DNA of 64,000 bases from JAAFHI01 sp039793685. Its GTDB lineage: Bacteria; Acidobacteriota; Blastocatellia; Chloracidobacteriales; Chloracidobacteriaceae. The notes under the pieces are model-generated. The model worked only from the letters and a program-made list of their open reading frames with translations. It was not told where the DNA came from and did not search any database. The position numbers were made by a program, and so were the translations under genes. This document shows positions 8,303 through 16,715 of the stretch, piece after piece; the first letter of the stretch is position 1; the number at the start of each line of letters is the position of its first letter. Location of the stretch: positions 32,019 to 96,018 of the forward strand of contig JBDRAL010000018.1 in NCBI GenBank assembly GCA_039793685.1, given 5' to 3'.

Positions 8303-8762
8303 TTCTAAGGTTTCCTCCGATGGAAGTTGTGTGTCTTTCAGGAAAATCGCGTTTATGAAGCGTGTCGGTTGCCCCTCGTGGGCGTCTCTTCGTCACGGGC
8401 AAGGCATGACCGACGGGGGTAAACGGAATCTTTCTTGAGCATCACATCCGCGCGTTGTGGCCGTGGATGGCGACTGGAACGCGTCTGGCGTTTCGCCGAC
8501 CGACAGGAAAGGTACCGGGAGAGGTCCTCGCGCAGTGATGAAATATCCGGATTGCGCCCAACGTTTACTCCACAAACAGGTTGAATTGCAATTTCTATTT
8601 GCGCTGTACGGACACGTTTTCTCGTTCGGATTCAGACTGGAGAAAATTTTTTCCGCCCAACTTCGAAACGGCAACGGTTTGTCCGGTTCGAATCGCTTGA
8701 CTTTCCGGTGGAAGCCGCCGATTTTGGGAAATCCGATTTCCCCTGCCACTCGGTACTACACC
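8303..8762. other. Long divergent control region (ferritin-like / ECF sigma)
   Basis: These 460 bases separate two divergent start codons. A plus-strand frame is open from 8457 into the sigma gene, but its upstream part lacks sigma-like sequence. AT-rich patches at about 8570-8610 and 8640-8660 could hold promoters, but I find no clear -35/-10 or ECF-type pair and no strong hairpin. It most plausibly carries the promoter that the ECF factor itself recognises. Confidence 0.4.
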
Positions 8763-9383
8763 ATGACGCACCTTGAATCTCGCTGCGAACCGCCCGTGGA
8801 TACGGTCGGTCAGCCCCCCGACAGCGAAGCCCACCTGCACCGGCTCATTTTGAAAATCGGTGAAGGTGACCAGGCCGCGATGGGGGAGTTTTACGATCTG
8901 ACCCACCGCCGGGTGTTCGGCCTCGTCCGCTACATCGTCGGCGAGGACGGCGCGGCGGAAGATGCTGCCCTGGAGGTGTTCGTCCACGTCTGGCGGCGTG
9001 CCCGTGACTTCGACCGCTCGCGTGGAACGCCGACCGCGTGGCTGTTGATGATGGCGCGCAGTCGGGCCATCGACCGGCTCCGGTCCGGCGAACAGGACCG
9101 CACCCGGCTCGATTCGCTTGAAACCATGACCCACGCCGCCGATCCGGGCGGCGGACCGGAACGCGCGGCGGCGGATGCCGAACGCCGTCGTCGGGTTCAC
9201 GCGGCGCTGGCCACCCTGCCGACCGAACAGCGGGAGGCGATACAGCTCGCGTTTTACAGAGGAATGAGCCACAGCGAGATCGCCGAGCATCTCGCCGTAC
9301 CCCTCGGCACCATCAAAACCCGGATTCGACTGGGAATGAAACGCCTCAAAGGCGAACTGGACGGCTACAAAAACGAATTGTGA
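8763..9383 (+). CDS. ECF-type RNA polymerase sigma factor
   Basis: This 206-residue alternative sigma factor has only regions 2 and 4. Region 2 contains GEFYDLTHRRVFGLVRYIVG, AEDAALEVFVHVWRRARDFD and TPTAWLLMMARSRAIDRLRS. Region 4 contains LPTEQREAIQLAFYRGMSHS and the helix-turn-helix AVPLGTIKTRIRLGMKRLK. The start at 8763 places the first sigma motif at about residue 35, as usual. The gene is followed 6 bp later by a cupin anti-sigma factor, the arrangement known for ChrR-controlled (RpoE/SigK-like) systems that answer singlet oxygen or oxidative stress. The divergent ferritin-like gene is a plausible target. Confidence 0.9.
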   Translation: MTHLESRCEPPVDTVGQPPDSEAHLHRLILKIGEGDQAAMGEFYDLTHRRVFGLVRYIVGEDGAAEDAALEVFVHVWRRARDFDRSRGTPTAWLLMMARSRAIDRLRSGEQDRTRLDSLETMTHAADPGGGPERAAADAERRRRVHAALATLPTEQREAIQLAFYRGMSHSEIAEHLAVPLGTIKTRIRLGMKRLKGELDGYKNEL

Positions 9384-9389
9384 TGCAGG

Positions 9390-9998
9390 ATGATGAAACA
9401 GAACGACGTACAGGACTGGCGCGAGGAAGCCTCCGTGACGGCTCTCCTCTCCCTTCTCGGCGCGCTCGACGCCGAGGAACAGAACGATTTCGAAGCCCGG
9501 CGACGCGAAGGCGAGCCGACCGCGGTTTCCGCCGCGCGTGAAGCGGAAGAGATTGCCCTTGCCCTCGCGGCAGCCGTGCCTGACCAGACGCCCTCGCCGG
9601 CGCTCCGGCAGCGACTTTTTGAAGTCATTGGAAAGGAGACTGCGCCGTTGTTCGCCGCCGAACGCGCGGCGTGGCTCAAAAGTTTTCTGGCGAGAGCGAC
9701 GGATCTGGCGTGGGAAGCCTTCGCGCCGGGCGTACAGGTCAAATGGCTGTTTCGCGACGAGACGAAACGCGAGTATGTGGCTTTGCTGAAAGCCGTTGCC
9801 GGATCGCGCTATCCGGCGCACCGGCACGTCGGCGTCGAGGAAGTCCTGATGCTGGACGGACGGTTGCGGCTTGACGACCGGGAATATACGGACGGGGAGT
9901 TCGTCCGCTCCGAAGTCGGCTCGACGCACCACCACACCGAAGCGATGGAGGAATGCACCTTCATCATTTACAGTTCGTTCGACACCGACCTGCTGTAA
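9390..9998 (+). CDS. Cupin-domain anti-sigma factor (ChrR-like)
   Basis: The 202-residue cytoplasmic protein has a helical N-terminal half (about 1-95, with VTALLSLLGALDAEEQNDFE), which in this class binds the sigma factor. A C-terminal cupin barrel follows with metal-type residues in YPAHRHVGVEEVLMLDG and GSTHHHTEAMEECTFII. In ChrR the cupin senses singlet oxygen or peroxide and releases the sigma factor; here that role is inferred from domain order and from the 6-bp gap to the ECF gene. The N-terminal HxxxCxxC zinc motif of classical ZAS anti-sigma factors is not visible, making this a variant. It ends 3 bp from convergent ruvB. Confidence 0.82.
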   Translation: MMKQNDVQDWREEASVTALLSLLGALDAEEQNDFEARRREGEPTAVSAAREAEEIALALAAAVPDQTPSPALRQRLFEVIGKETAPLFAAERAAWLKSFLARATDLAWEAFAPGVQVKWLFRDETKREYVALLKAVAGSRYPAHRHVGVEEVLMLDGRLRLDDREYTDGEFVRSEVGSTHHHTEAMEECTFIIYSSFDTDLL

Positions 9999-10001
9999 CG
10001 G

Positions 10002-11066
10002 TCAGTCGAACAGGTTTTTCTGGGATTCATCCGCGCCGCGAACCCGAAACAGGCCGACGCCGAGGTGTTCGCAGGCGGCGCGGGTGACCATCCGCCCGCG
10101 AGGGGTCCGGTTGAGGAAGCCGATCTGAATCAGGTACGGCTCGTAAATCTCCTCGATGGCGTCCTTTTCCTCGTTGATGGCGGCGGAAATGGTTCCGAGG
10201 CCGACCGGCCCGCCGTCGAACTTCTCGATAATCGTCAGCAGCATCTTCCGGTCGGTTTCATCCAGCCCGAATTTGTCCACTTCCATCCGGTCGAGCGCGG
10301 AAGCGGCGACCTCGGCGGTGATTTTTCCGTCGAAAAGCACCTGCGCGATGTCGCGGACGCGCCGCAGCAGGCGGTTCGCGATGCGCGGGGTCCCGCGCGC
10401 GCGCCGGGCGATTTCCGCCGCGCCCCCTTCATCGGCTTCGACGTCCAGAATCCGCGCCGACCGCAGGACGATCTCCCGCAGGTGGTCCGGCGAGTAGAAA
10501 TCGAGATGCAGGTTGATGCCGAACCGTCCGCGCAGGGGTGCGGTGATGAGTCCGGCACGGGTTGTCGCGCCGACGAGCGTGAAGCGCGGCAGGTCGAGCT
10601 TGATCGACCGCGCCGACGGCCCCTGCCCGATGATGATGTCGAGCTGGTAGTCCTCCATCGCCGGATAAAGAATTTCCTCGATGGCGGGGGGCATCCGGTG
10701 AATCTCATCTATAAATAAGACGTCGCCTTCCTGAAGATTCGTCAGGATGGCCGCCAGATCGCCCGCCTTTTCGATGACCGGCCCGGCGGTAGACTTGATT
10801 TCGACCCCCATTTCGTTGGCGACGATCATCGCCAGCGTCGTCTTGCCCAGCCCCGGCGGTCCGCACAGCAAAACGTGATCGAGCGCGTCGCCGCGTCCCC
10901 GTGCCGCCTTCATGAAGATGCCGAGATTGTCGGTCGCGCGCGACTGCCCGATGTACTCGCGCAGCGACTGTGGCCGTAGCGAGAGTTCGACGTCGCGTTC
11001 GCTGGTTTCCGGTACGCCGCTGACCAGCCGGTTGGAAGTGGTCGAGTTGGAATTGGGGTCTGCCAT
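10002..11066 (-). CDS. ruvB: Holliday junction branch-migration helicase RuvB
   Basis: RuvB is the hexameric AAA+ motor that drives Holliday junction migration with RuvA. The 354-residue protein has SLREYIGQ, Walker A GPPGLGKTTLA (about 69-79), Walker B VLFIDEIHR (about 120), the sensor LVGATTRAGLITAPLRGRFG, and arginine-finger and lid motifs through RGTPRIANRLLRRVRD. The winged-helix C-terminus has GLGTISAAINEE and IGFLNRTPRGRMVT. All family motifs are present at normal length. ruvA and ruvC are not adjacent. A GGGATCA array lies upstream, between ruvB and the DUF2203 gene. Confidence 0.97.
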   Translation of the reverse strand: MADPNSNSTTSNRLVSGVPETSERDVELSLRPQSLREYIGQSRATDNLGIFMKAARGRGDALDHVLLCGPPGLGKTTLAMIVANEMGVEIKSTAGPVIEKAGDLAAILTNLQEGDVLFIDEIHRMPPAIEEILYPAMEDYQLDIIIGQGPSARSIKLDLPRFTLVGATTRAGLITAPLRGRFGINLHLDFYSPDHLREIVLRSARILDVEADEGGAAEIARRARGTPRIANRLLRRVRDIAQVLFDGKITAEVAASALDRMEVDKFGLDETDRKMLLTIIEKFDGGPVGLGTISAAINEEKDAIEEIYEPYLIQIGFLNRTPRGRMVTRAACEHLGVGLFRVRGADESQKNLFD

Positions 11067-11068
11067 GG

Positions 11069-11192
11069 GGAAAAGGGGTCAGGGGGCGGGGATCAGGGAT
11101 CAGGTTTTTTGAGGATAAGAATGGCGACGGCACACAGGGATCTGCATCAATTTTGAAACCTGATCCCTGATTCCCCGACCCCTGATCCCTGT
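11069..11192. repeat. Heptamer repeat array R3 (GGGATCA class), inverted pair
   Basis: The left arm (about 11076-11106) reads GGGGTCAGGGGGCGGGGATC then AGGGATCAGG. The right arm (about 11156-11192) reads CCTGATCCCTGATTCCCCGA then CCCCTGATCCCTG. Units step by 7 bp. The array begins 3 bp after the TGA of the DUF2203 gene. Confidence 0.75.
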
Positions 11193-11594
11193 TCAAAGGG
11201 GTTGCCGACTGCCGAAGCCGGTGTCGGTGTCGTGCCACCAGCGGATTTCGTCCTCGCCGAGCCGCCAGCAGAGGAGGACGATGCGTCCATCGCGGTAGTG
11301 GGGAAAATCGCAGAGGCCGAGGCGGTAGTCCTTGACCTGTACGCCGAGGCGTTCGATCCGGCGGACGGCGTCGGTGAGCGATTTCAATTTGGCGAGGTAA
11401 ACCGCTCCGTGCCGACTACCACCGCCCTGGAGGGCGTTGTCGCGGGCGAGCGTGATGTCGTGTTCGATGCCCCGCAGGACGTCATGGTCGGCGACGATGC
11501 GTTCGGCGATGGGCCGCAGAATCGGGATCATCCGGTTCGCCTCGGCCACCGAAAACAAATGGGCTGATGTTTCGCGTTCCGTATCCTCGTTCAT
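11193..11594 (-). CDS. DUF2203 family protein
   Basis: This is a small cytoplasmic protein of unknown function. The 133 residues follow the DUF2203 pattern: LFSVAEANRMIPILRPIAER at the N-terminus, a helical middle, then GVQVKDYRLGLCDFPHYRDG and IVLLCWRLGEDEIRWWHD at the C-terminus. The start is placed at 11594 (MNEDTERETSAHL), because a longer reading to 11675 would run upstream through the terminator at 11614-11643. Downstream is the GGGATCA array and then ruvB. I can assign the family but no biochemical role. Confidence 0.8.
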   Translation of the reverse strand: MNEDTERETSAHLFSVAEANRMIPILRPIAERIVADHDVLRGIEHDITLARDNALQGGGSRHGAVYLAKLKSLTDAVRRIERLGVQVKDYRLGLCDFPHYRDGRIVLLCWRLGEDEIRWWHDTDTGFGSRQPL

Positions 11595-11605
11595 GCGTTT
11601 TCCCG

Positions 11606-11643
11606 GTAAAAAAAATCCTCCATCCAGTTTCGGATGGAGGATT
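11606..11643 (-). terminator. Rho-independent terminator after the TolC-like gene
   Basis: A 12-bp perfect stem (AATCCTCCATCC 11614-11625, GGATGGAGGATT 11632-11643) with a 6-base loop is followed, on the minus strand, by a run of eight T. This is the strongest terminator in the window. It sits 124 bp past the TolC-like stop and 20 bp before the DUF2203 start. Confidence 0.88.
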
Positions 11644-11676
11644 GAAGATTGAACGAACCAAGTGAAAAAAAGCAAT

Positions 11677-11769
11677 CCAAGAAGTCTGAAGTCCGGAGTC
11701 GAGAGTCTGGAGTCCGGAAATTCAACCCCTGTCTTTGACTCCAGACTCTCGACTCCAGACTCCGGACTA
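11677..11769. repeat. Heptamer repeat array R4 (GAGTCTG/GACTCCA class), inverted pair
   Basis: The left arm is GTCTGAAGTCCGGAGTCGAG and onward; the right arm is GACTCCAGACTCTCGACTCC and onward. Units are 7 bp with single-base variants, in inverted orientation around a 20-bp centre. The TAG of the TolC-like gene is followed directly by TCCGGAGTCTGGAGTC on its strand. Confidence 0.8.
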
Positions 11770-13518
11770 TTCGGGAGTGGTCGTCGGCGTGGTGGCCGGC
11801 GTTTCCTGCTCGTTGATCTTGATGCCGTTGGCGGTGAGCGTCGTGCCCATCACGCGCTGGACATCCGAAATCGCCTTGTTGTAGTCGGTCAGCGCGCGGA
11901 TTTCGTTGCCGCGGGCGAGCGAAAGGCGGTTCTGGCGGTCGAGGACGAGGAAGGTCGTCGAAAGGCCCGCCGCGTAGCGCTGTTCTTCACCGCGCAACTG
12001 CGTTTCGGCGGCGACGCGGGCGGCGCGGGTGGCTTCCACGCGCTGGCGGGCGGAGGTCACGGCCTGAAGCGCGTTGCGGACTTCGACCTGAATTGTCTGC
12101 TGAAGCGTCCGGTCCTGCGCCTTCAACTGGCGTTCGGTGGCGATGACCCGGCCGAGCGCGGCTTTGGCCGAGCGGTTGCGGAAGTTGAAGGAGAAGTTCA
12201 CGCCGGTGGTGTAGGTCGGGAAGTTGAAGCCAAAGAGGTTCTTGAGCGACGTTCCGTAACCCCCGATGAACCGGTTGGCGACGTTGGCCGGGTTGCCCGA
12301 CGGAACCGAACCGCCGAGGCCGTTCAACGTGAACGCGGCGAAGGCGTCGAGCTGCGGCTTGAGCTGATTGCGTTGAAACGACTGGTCGATCTGGTTCACT
12401 TCCTGCTGAAGATGGTTGGTTTCGATTTCCGGACGGTTGCGGAGCGCGCTCTTGAGGGCGTCCTGGAGGTCGAAATTCGCGGGCGTAAAGTCGATACCTT
12501 CGGTCGGGTCGATGGCCGCCTGCCACATTTCGGAATTCGGGTCGCCGAAGATGAGCCGCTTGAGCTGGTTTTCAGCGGTCGTGATTGCCTGTAACGCGCT
12601 GATGGCGGTGTCCTTACGGTTTTCAAGTTCCGACTGGGTCGAAACGACTTCAATCGGGGCGACCGTGCCGACCTCAACCTGTCGCTGTGTGATGGCGAGC
12701 GAAACGTCGGCCAGTTCCACCGCGTCGCGCTGAATCTGGTTGTTGCGGAGAGCGTAAACCAGATCCCAATAAGCTTGCTGAACGTTCGCGATGGTCGTGA
12801 TCACCCGCTGACGGAACTGCGCGTCGCTGATGGTCAATTGCTTCTTGTTCACCTTGACGAGGCGTTCGTTGATGCTCGAACGGTAATTCCGCAACAGCGG
12901 CTGGGTGAACCGAAAGTCCAGCGAGGTCGGAAACTGCGGATTCAATCCCGCTGAACCGGCGCTGGTGGTCGAGCGGGAGTTGGTCATCGAAATCGAGTAG
13001 TTCCCGCCGGTCGGCAGAACCTGACCGAAAGAGGGATTGAAGTCAATTTGCTTGCGCTCGATGACGCCGCCCTGTGCCTGGTTGAAGGTGAAGACGTTCG
13101 GTGAGGTGGATTTCAGGAACTGGAACTGAATCTGGAGGACCGGATCGTACGCGCCGTACGCCCCCTTGGCGTTTTCCTGCGCGATCTGGACGTTAGTCCG
13201 TTCGACTTCAATGTCCTGATTGTTCCGCAGCGCCATCAGAATGGCTTCCTGAAGGCTGAGCGTCAGTTTCCGTCCAGGGTCGATGCCGACGCGTTCGTTC
13301 GGCAGGGCGTCCACGGCGCGCGTCCGGCGGGCGGCGGCAGGCGGCGGGGCCACGGGTGTCTGGGACGGGGTCTGGGCCGCCTGTTGCGGCGTGTCGGCCG
13401 CGGCGATGATGCCCGTCGGGGCGGCCTCCTGTGCCGAGGCAATCAGGGTCGTTCCGCCGACGGCGGCGGCAACGGTCAGCAGGCGCATAGCGTTCAGGAC
13501 TCGGTTTCGGTTCGACAT
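11767..13518 (-). CDS. TolC family outer-membrane efflux/secretion channel
   Basis: TolC-type proteins form trimeric channels spanning outer membrane and periplasm for type I secretion or RND-type efflux. The 583-residue protein has a signal peptide (ending IASAQEA), a Pro/Ala-rich segment, then two repeats of the outer-membrane efflux fold. The first carries LTLSLQEAILMALRNNQDIEV and the helical ANVQQAYWDLVYALRNNQIQ; the second carries QTIQVEVRNALQAVTSARQR and GLSTTFLVLDRQNRLSLARG. The start at 13518 puts the signal peptide first. No inner-membrane or adaptor component is adjacent, so the transport partner is unknown. Confidence 0.9.
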   Translation of the reverse strand: MSNRNRVLNAMRLLTVAAAVGGTTLIASAQEAAPTGIIAAADTPQQAAQTPSQTPVAPPPAAARRTRAVDALPNERVGIDPGRKLTLSLQEAILMALRNNQDIEVERTNVQIAQENAKGAYGAYDPVLQIQFQFLKSTSPNVFTFNQAQGGVIERKQIDFNPSFGQVLPTGGNYSISMTNSRSTTSAGSAGLNPQFPTSLDFRFTQPLLRNYRSSINERLVKVNKKQLTISDAQFRQRVITTIANVQQAYWDLVYALRNNQIQRDAVELADVSLAITQRQVEVGTVAPIEVVSTQSELENRKDTAISALQAITTAENQLKRLIFGDPNSEMWQAAIDPTEGIDFTPANFDLQDALKSALRNRPEIETNHLQQEVNQIDQSFQRNQLKPQLDAFAAFTLNGLGGSVPSGNPANVANRFIGGYGTSLKNLFGFNFPTYTTGVNFSFNFRNRSAKAALGRVIATERQLKAQDRTLQQTIQVEVRNALQAVTSARQRVEATRAARVAAETQLRGEEQRYAAGLSTTFLVLDRQNRLSLARGNEIRALTDYNKAISDVQRVMGTTLTANGIKINEQETPATTPTTTPE

Positions 13519-13837
13519 GCGATTTCGCTCTCCGCAATTCTCCAAGCCGGGATCCACGCAACCCGGTCGAAGGATTTTCAGTTGTTGTCTGAATGTGACG
13601 TACCGCCCTCTACGAAGCGATTTCGGCGAGAGTTTCAGAAAAAAAGGTTTCAGGTTTCGGGTGTCGGGTTTCAGGTCAAAACAGGGATCGGGGACCAGGC
13701 ATCAGGGATCAGGATAAAAACTCAATCCGTTCTACCATTTTCTTCTTGACCCGAACTGTTTTGAAATGAGCCTTTTCCCGACTCCCGACTCCCGACTCCC
13801 GACTCCCGACTGCTGGCTACTGGCTACTGACCACTGG
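13519..13837. other. Gene-free stretch with two heptamer arrays
   Basis: These 319 bases between the HEAT-protein gene and the TolC-like gene (both minus strand) hold mostly two repeat arrays (listed separately). A short spacer around 13720-13770 (TTCTACCATTTTCTTCTTGA) could hold the TolC promoter. No reading frame with coding character is seen. Confidence 0.5.
13645..13721. repeat. Heptamer repeat array R5a (GTCGGGT and GGGATCA classes)
   Basis: The array reads AGGTTTCGGGTGTCGGGTTT then AGGTC, followed by CAGGGATCGGGGACCAGGCA then TCAGGGATCAGG. Two word classes stand side by side, both in 7-bp steps. Confidence 0.7.
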
Positions 13838-13860
13838 CTACTGGCTGCTGACCACTGCTT
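13771..13860. repeat. Heptamer repeat array R5b (GACTCCC then CTACTGG/CCACTGA classes)
   Basis: Four near-perfect copies of GACTCCC are followed by about eight copies of a CTACTGG/CCACTGA word, all in 7-bp register. On the minus strand the last codons of the HEAT-protein gene (V-V-S-S-Q-stop) are themselves made of this array, which supplies its TAG. Confidence 0.82.
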
Positions 13861-16564
13861 CAATCGCGGCGCGGACTTCCGGGGCGGTTTCGTTCGGGGC
13901 GTGGGCGCGCAGGGCGGTGACGGCGCGTTCGTCGGATTGGCGGGCGAGTTCGCGGACGGCCGTGAGCCGGACATTCGCCGACGTATCTTTCAGCCCCGTA
14001 AGGAGAAAGGGGAGAACGTCGGGATTCCCGTCCTCGCCGAGTCGCTGGAGGAGTGTCGCTTTCAGGCCGGCGTCACTGGCGGGAACGGCGGCGAGCAGGG
14101 CCGAGCGCCCGGCGGGTCCGCAGCGCAGGAGCGCGTCGATGACTTCGTCGGGTTTGAAGGGCGCGCCGCCGTCTCCGGCCCGGCGGATGAGGAGGCGGGA
14201 AAGCGGGTCGGCGTCCCCGAATCGCCCGAGCGCCTCGACCGCCGCGCTCCGGACCTGTTCTTCCGGGTCGGTCAACCCGGCCCGAATCGCGGCCCGGTTT
14301 TCCTCGTTCGGCGAGAGCCACCCGCGTGCGCGGATGGCGTCCGCGCGCAGGCGGGAAAGTTTGGCTTTTGAACATTTCGAAAGCGGCGCGACGGCGGCCT
14401 CGCCAAACTGCCCGATTGCCCACGCCAGCCACCACCGGGCCTGAAACCGGTCCTCGTTTTCCAGATGTTTGACGAGTGGAACGAGGGCGCGGTCGTCGTG
14501 AAGGCTGCCGAGCAGTGAGGCGGCGAGGGCGCGGTTCATCGGCTGCGGGTCGTCGAGGCGCGTGATGAGGGTTTCAACGACGGCTTCCGGTTTAAGCGCC
14601 TTTAATACTTCGCGTCCTGAAAACCAGCCGCGTCGGTTCGGCTGATTGAACAGGTCGAGGAGATCGGCGGTCGGCGCATTGGGAAATCGTTCGAGGGCGC
14701 GGCGGGCGTAGAACCGGACCACGGCGGAGGCGTCGTCGAGCGCGACGGCGAGAACCGGCGCGGCCCGTTCGTCGCCGAGTTCGCCGAGTGTCCGGGCGAC
14801 CTGTGCGCGGACGGCCCAGTTCGGACTTTTCAGTGCGTCGAGCAGCGCCGGAACCGCTTTTCTTTCATTGAGTTTGGCGAGGGAAGCCGCCGCTTCGGTG
14901 GCGAGCGCGGCGTCGTTTCCGCGCAGGGCGGCGGCAAGGGCATCGCTCGCCTTCGCATCGCCGATGCGTCCGAGGGCGGCGGCAGCCTGAAGCCGGACGG
15001 CGGCGTCGGGGTCACGCAGAATCGGAATGAGGGCGTCCGCCGCACCCGGCCCTTTGAATTCGCCGATCGCGTTGGCCGCCGCGCCGCGGACCGCCGGTTC
15101 CCGACTTTGAAGCTGCGCGATGACGGTTGGGGTCTGGCCCGAACCGCCCAGTTTCGCGAGCAGGCGGAGCGCCTCGACGCGGGCGGGCGCGGGCGCGGCG
15201 GTGAGGTCGGCGGCCAGTTTTTCGGCGGTGAAACCGAGTTTTTTCAATCCGGCGGCGGCTTCGGCGCGGACGGACGGATCGGTGTCGTCGAGCGTGACGA
15301 TGAGCGGTTCGACGGCGCGCAAATCGCCGAGCGAGCCGAGCGCGGCGGCCACCGCGCGGCGGGTCGCGACGTCTCCGCCGGTTTTCAATCGAACAAGTTT
15401 GTCGAGCGCGTCGGGTTCGCCGAGTTGGCCGAGACGCAGGGCGGCTTCGATCCGCCGGGCGGCGGGGAGCGTCGCGTCGGCGAGCGTGGCATTGAGTGCG
15501 TCGGCGGCAACGCCGAGTTTTTCAAGCGCGACGGCGACGCCGGGAATCGGGCGATCTTCCTTGTCGAGCCGGACTGCGATGAGCGCCGGAATGACCTTTT
15601 CGCGGTCGAACGGTGCGAGCGCGGCGATGATCGCGTTGCGGAGCGCGACCGGCGGATCGGCTTTCAACCGATTTGAAAGCAGGGCGACGACCTCGGCTTC
15701 GGGGGCGTACGCGAGGGCACGCGCGGCGGCGGCGCGAGTTTCCTCGTCCGGGTCGGCCAGCGCGTTGGCGAGCGGCTCGACCGGCAGGTCGGCGCGGAAA
15801 GTTTCGAGCGTCGCGGCGGCATCGCGGCGCTCGGCAACATCGCCATCCTTTAGAAGTTTGACGAGAACCGGCACGGCGCGGGCGTCCGGCGCGGTTTTCC
15901 AGCGGGCGATGACGTCGGCCCGGGTGGAGTTCGGCAGTTGGAAAAAGTTTTGGGCGACAAACGCTCCGGCGTCGGCGTCGCCCAATGCCTGAAGCGTGAC
16001 GGCAATTTCCCGGTCGAGAGCGGCGTCCGCGCCGCGCCAGCGTTTCAGGTTGTCCGCGACGGCGGCGAGGTTGAGCGTCCGGACCGCCCGGACGAGGGCA
16101 AGTTTTTCATCCGCCGAACATTCGGCGGCGACGCGCGTCCTGACGGCTTCGGTCGTCCGGGCGTCGCGGAAACTCGCCAGCGCCCGCGTCGCCGTCAGTC
16201 GGACGGCCCCTTCCTGACTTTCAAGCGCGGATAAAACGACGGGAATCCCGCGCGGGTCGCCGATGTCGGCCAGCGCGCGGACGATTCGCGCCTGCGCGTC
16301 CCACGTTTCATTCGGAAAGCGTTCAACGAGTTTCGGGACGGCGGCGGCGAGTTTGAACTGCCCGGCCGCCTGAACGGCCCGTGCCCGGACGAACCAGTGT
16401 TCGTCGTCGAGAGCCGCGACGATGGCCCCGGCGTCGGTGTTCAGTTCGCTCATGGCGAGGCGCGCGGCTCGTCCGACCCACGGCGGCGGGTCGGTCTGGG
16501 CGGAGATCGGGCTTGGGAGGATGAGCCATCCTCCGCACAGGGCGCTGATGACGAGCTTCTTCAT
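13838..16564 (-). CDS. Secreted HEAT-repeat protein
   Basis: This exported scaffold protein of 908 residues has a signal peptide MKKLVISALCGGWLILPSPI. It then consists almost entirely of about 25 HEAT/PBS-lyase-type helical repeats of about 31 residues, with the recurring pattern D.D..VR..AA.ALG..GD..A...L...L, for example DPDAAVRLQAAAALGRIGDA and DDTDPSVRAEAAAGLKKLG. Such solenoids bind other proteins; no catalytic motif is visible. The start at 16564 fits the signal peptide; the longer frame to 16696 lies in the divergent promoter region. Its final five codons and stop lie inside a heptamer array. It is divergent from the four-paralog secreted array. Confidence 0.87.
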   Translation of the reverse strand: MKKLVISALCGGWLILPSPISAQTDPPPWVGRAARLAMSELNTDAGAIVAALDDEHWFVRARAVQAAGQFKLAAAVPKLVERFPNETWDAQARIVRALADIGDPRGIPVVLSALESQEGAVRLTATRALASFRDARTTEAVRTRVAAECSADEKLALVRAVRTLNLAAVADNLKRWRGADAALDREIAVTLQALGDADAGAFVAQNFFQLPNSTRADVIARWKTAPDARAVPVLVKLLKDGDVAERRDAAATLETFRADLPVEPLANALADPDEETRAAAARALAYAPEAEVVALLSNRLKADPPVALRNAIIAALAPFDREKVIPALIAVRLDKEDRPIPGVAVALEKLGVAADALNATLADATLPAARRIEAALRLGQLGEPDALDKLVRLKTGGDVATRRAVAAALGSLGDLRAVEPLIVTLDDTDPSVRAEAAAGLKKLGFTAEKLAADLTAAPAPARVEALRLLAKLGGSGQTPTVIAQLQSREPAVRGAAANAIGEFKGPGAADALIPILRDPDAAVRLQAAAALGRIGDAKASDALAAALRGNDAALATEAAASLAKLNERKAVPALLDALKSPNWAVRAQVARTLGELGDERAAPVLAVALDDASAVVRFYARRALERFPNAPTADLLDLFNQPNRRGWFSGREVLKALKPEAVVETLITRLDDPQPMNRALAASLLGSLHDDRALVPLVKHLENEDRFQARWWLAWAIGQFGEAAVAPLSKCSKAKLSRLRADAIRARGWLSPNEENRAAIRAGLTDPEEQVRSAAVEALGRFGDADPLSRLLIRRAGDGGAPFKPDEVIDALLRCGPAGRSALLAAVPASDAGLKATLLQRLGEDGNPDVLPFLLTGLKDTSANVRLTAVRELARQSDERAVTALRAHAPNETAPEVRAAIEAVVSSQ

Positions 16565-16715
16565 AAAAAACGAAGCCGGGCGGAAGTCCCGACGGTTTTG
16601 GCACTCGGATTGCTCTCCGAGTATGGCATCGGGAATCGCTTCCACAAAGCGAAACCTGAACCGTCGCGCTGAACGCGGCGGAACGAAGCCGTTCAATTCA
16701 GAAGGAGCATATTCG

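Noticed and set aside
8457..8762. N-terminal extension of the ECF sigma factor (start at 8457)
   Set aside because: The extra 102 codons have no sigma-like sequence and run through the divergent control region; ATG 8763 gives a normal-length protein.
8595..9935. 446-codon minus-strand frame opposite the ECF/anti-sigma pair
   Set aside because: It overlaps two well-supported plus-strand genes and shows low-complexity Arg/Gly/Phe composition typical of shadow frames.
13571..13640. Riboswitch or structured leader before the TolC-like gene
   Set aside because: No conserved riboswitch core or stable multi-stem fold is visible; only heptamer arrays are clear.
16422..16715. N-terminal extension of secreted paralog 1
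   Set aside because: GAAGGAG and a clean signal peptide at 16716 mark the start; the upstream frame overlaps the 5' end of the divergent HEAT-protein gene.
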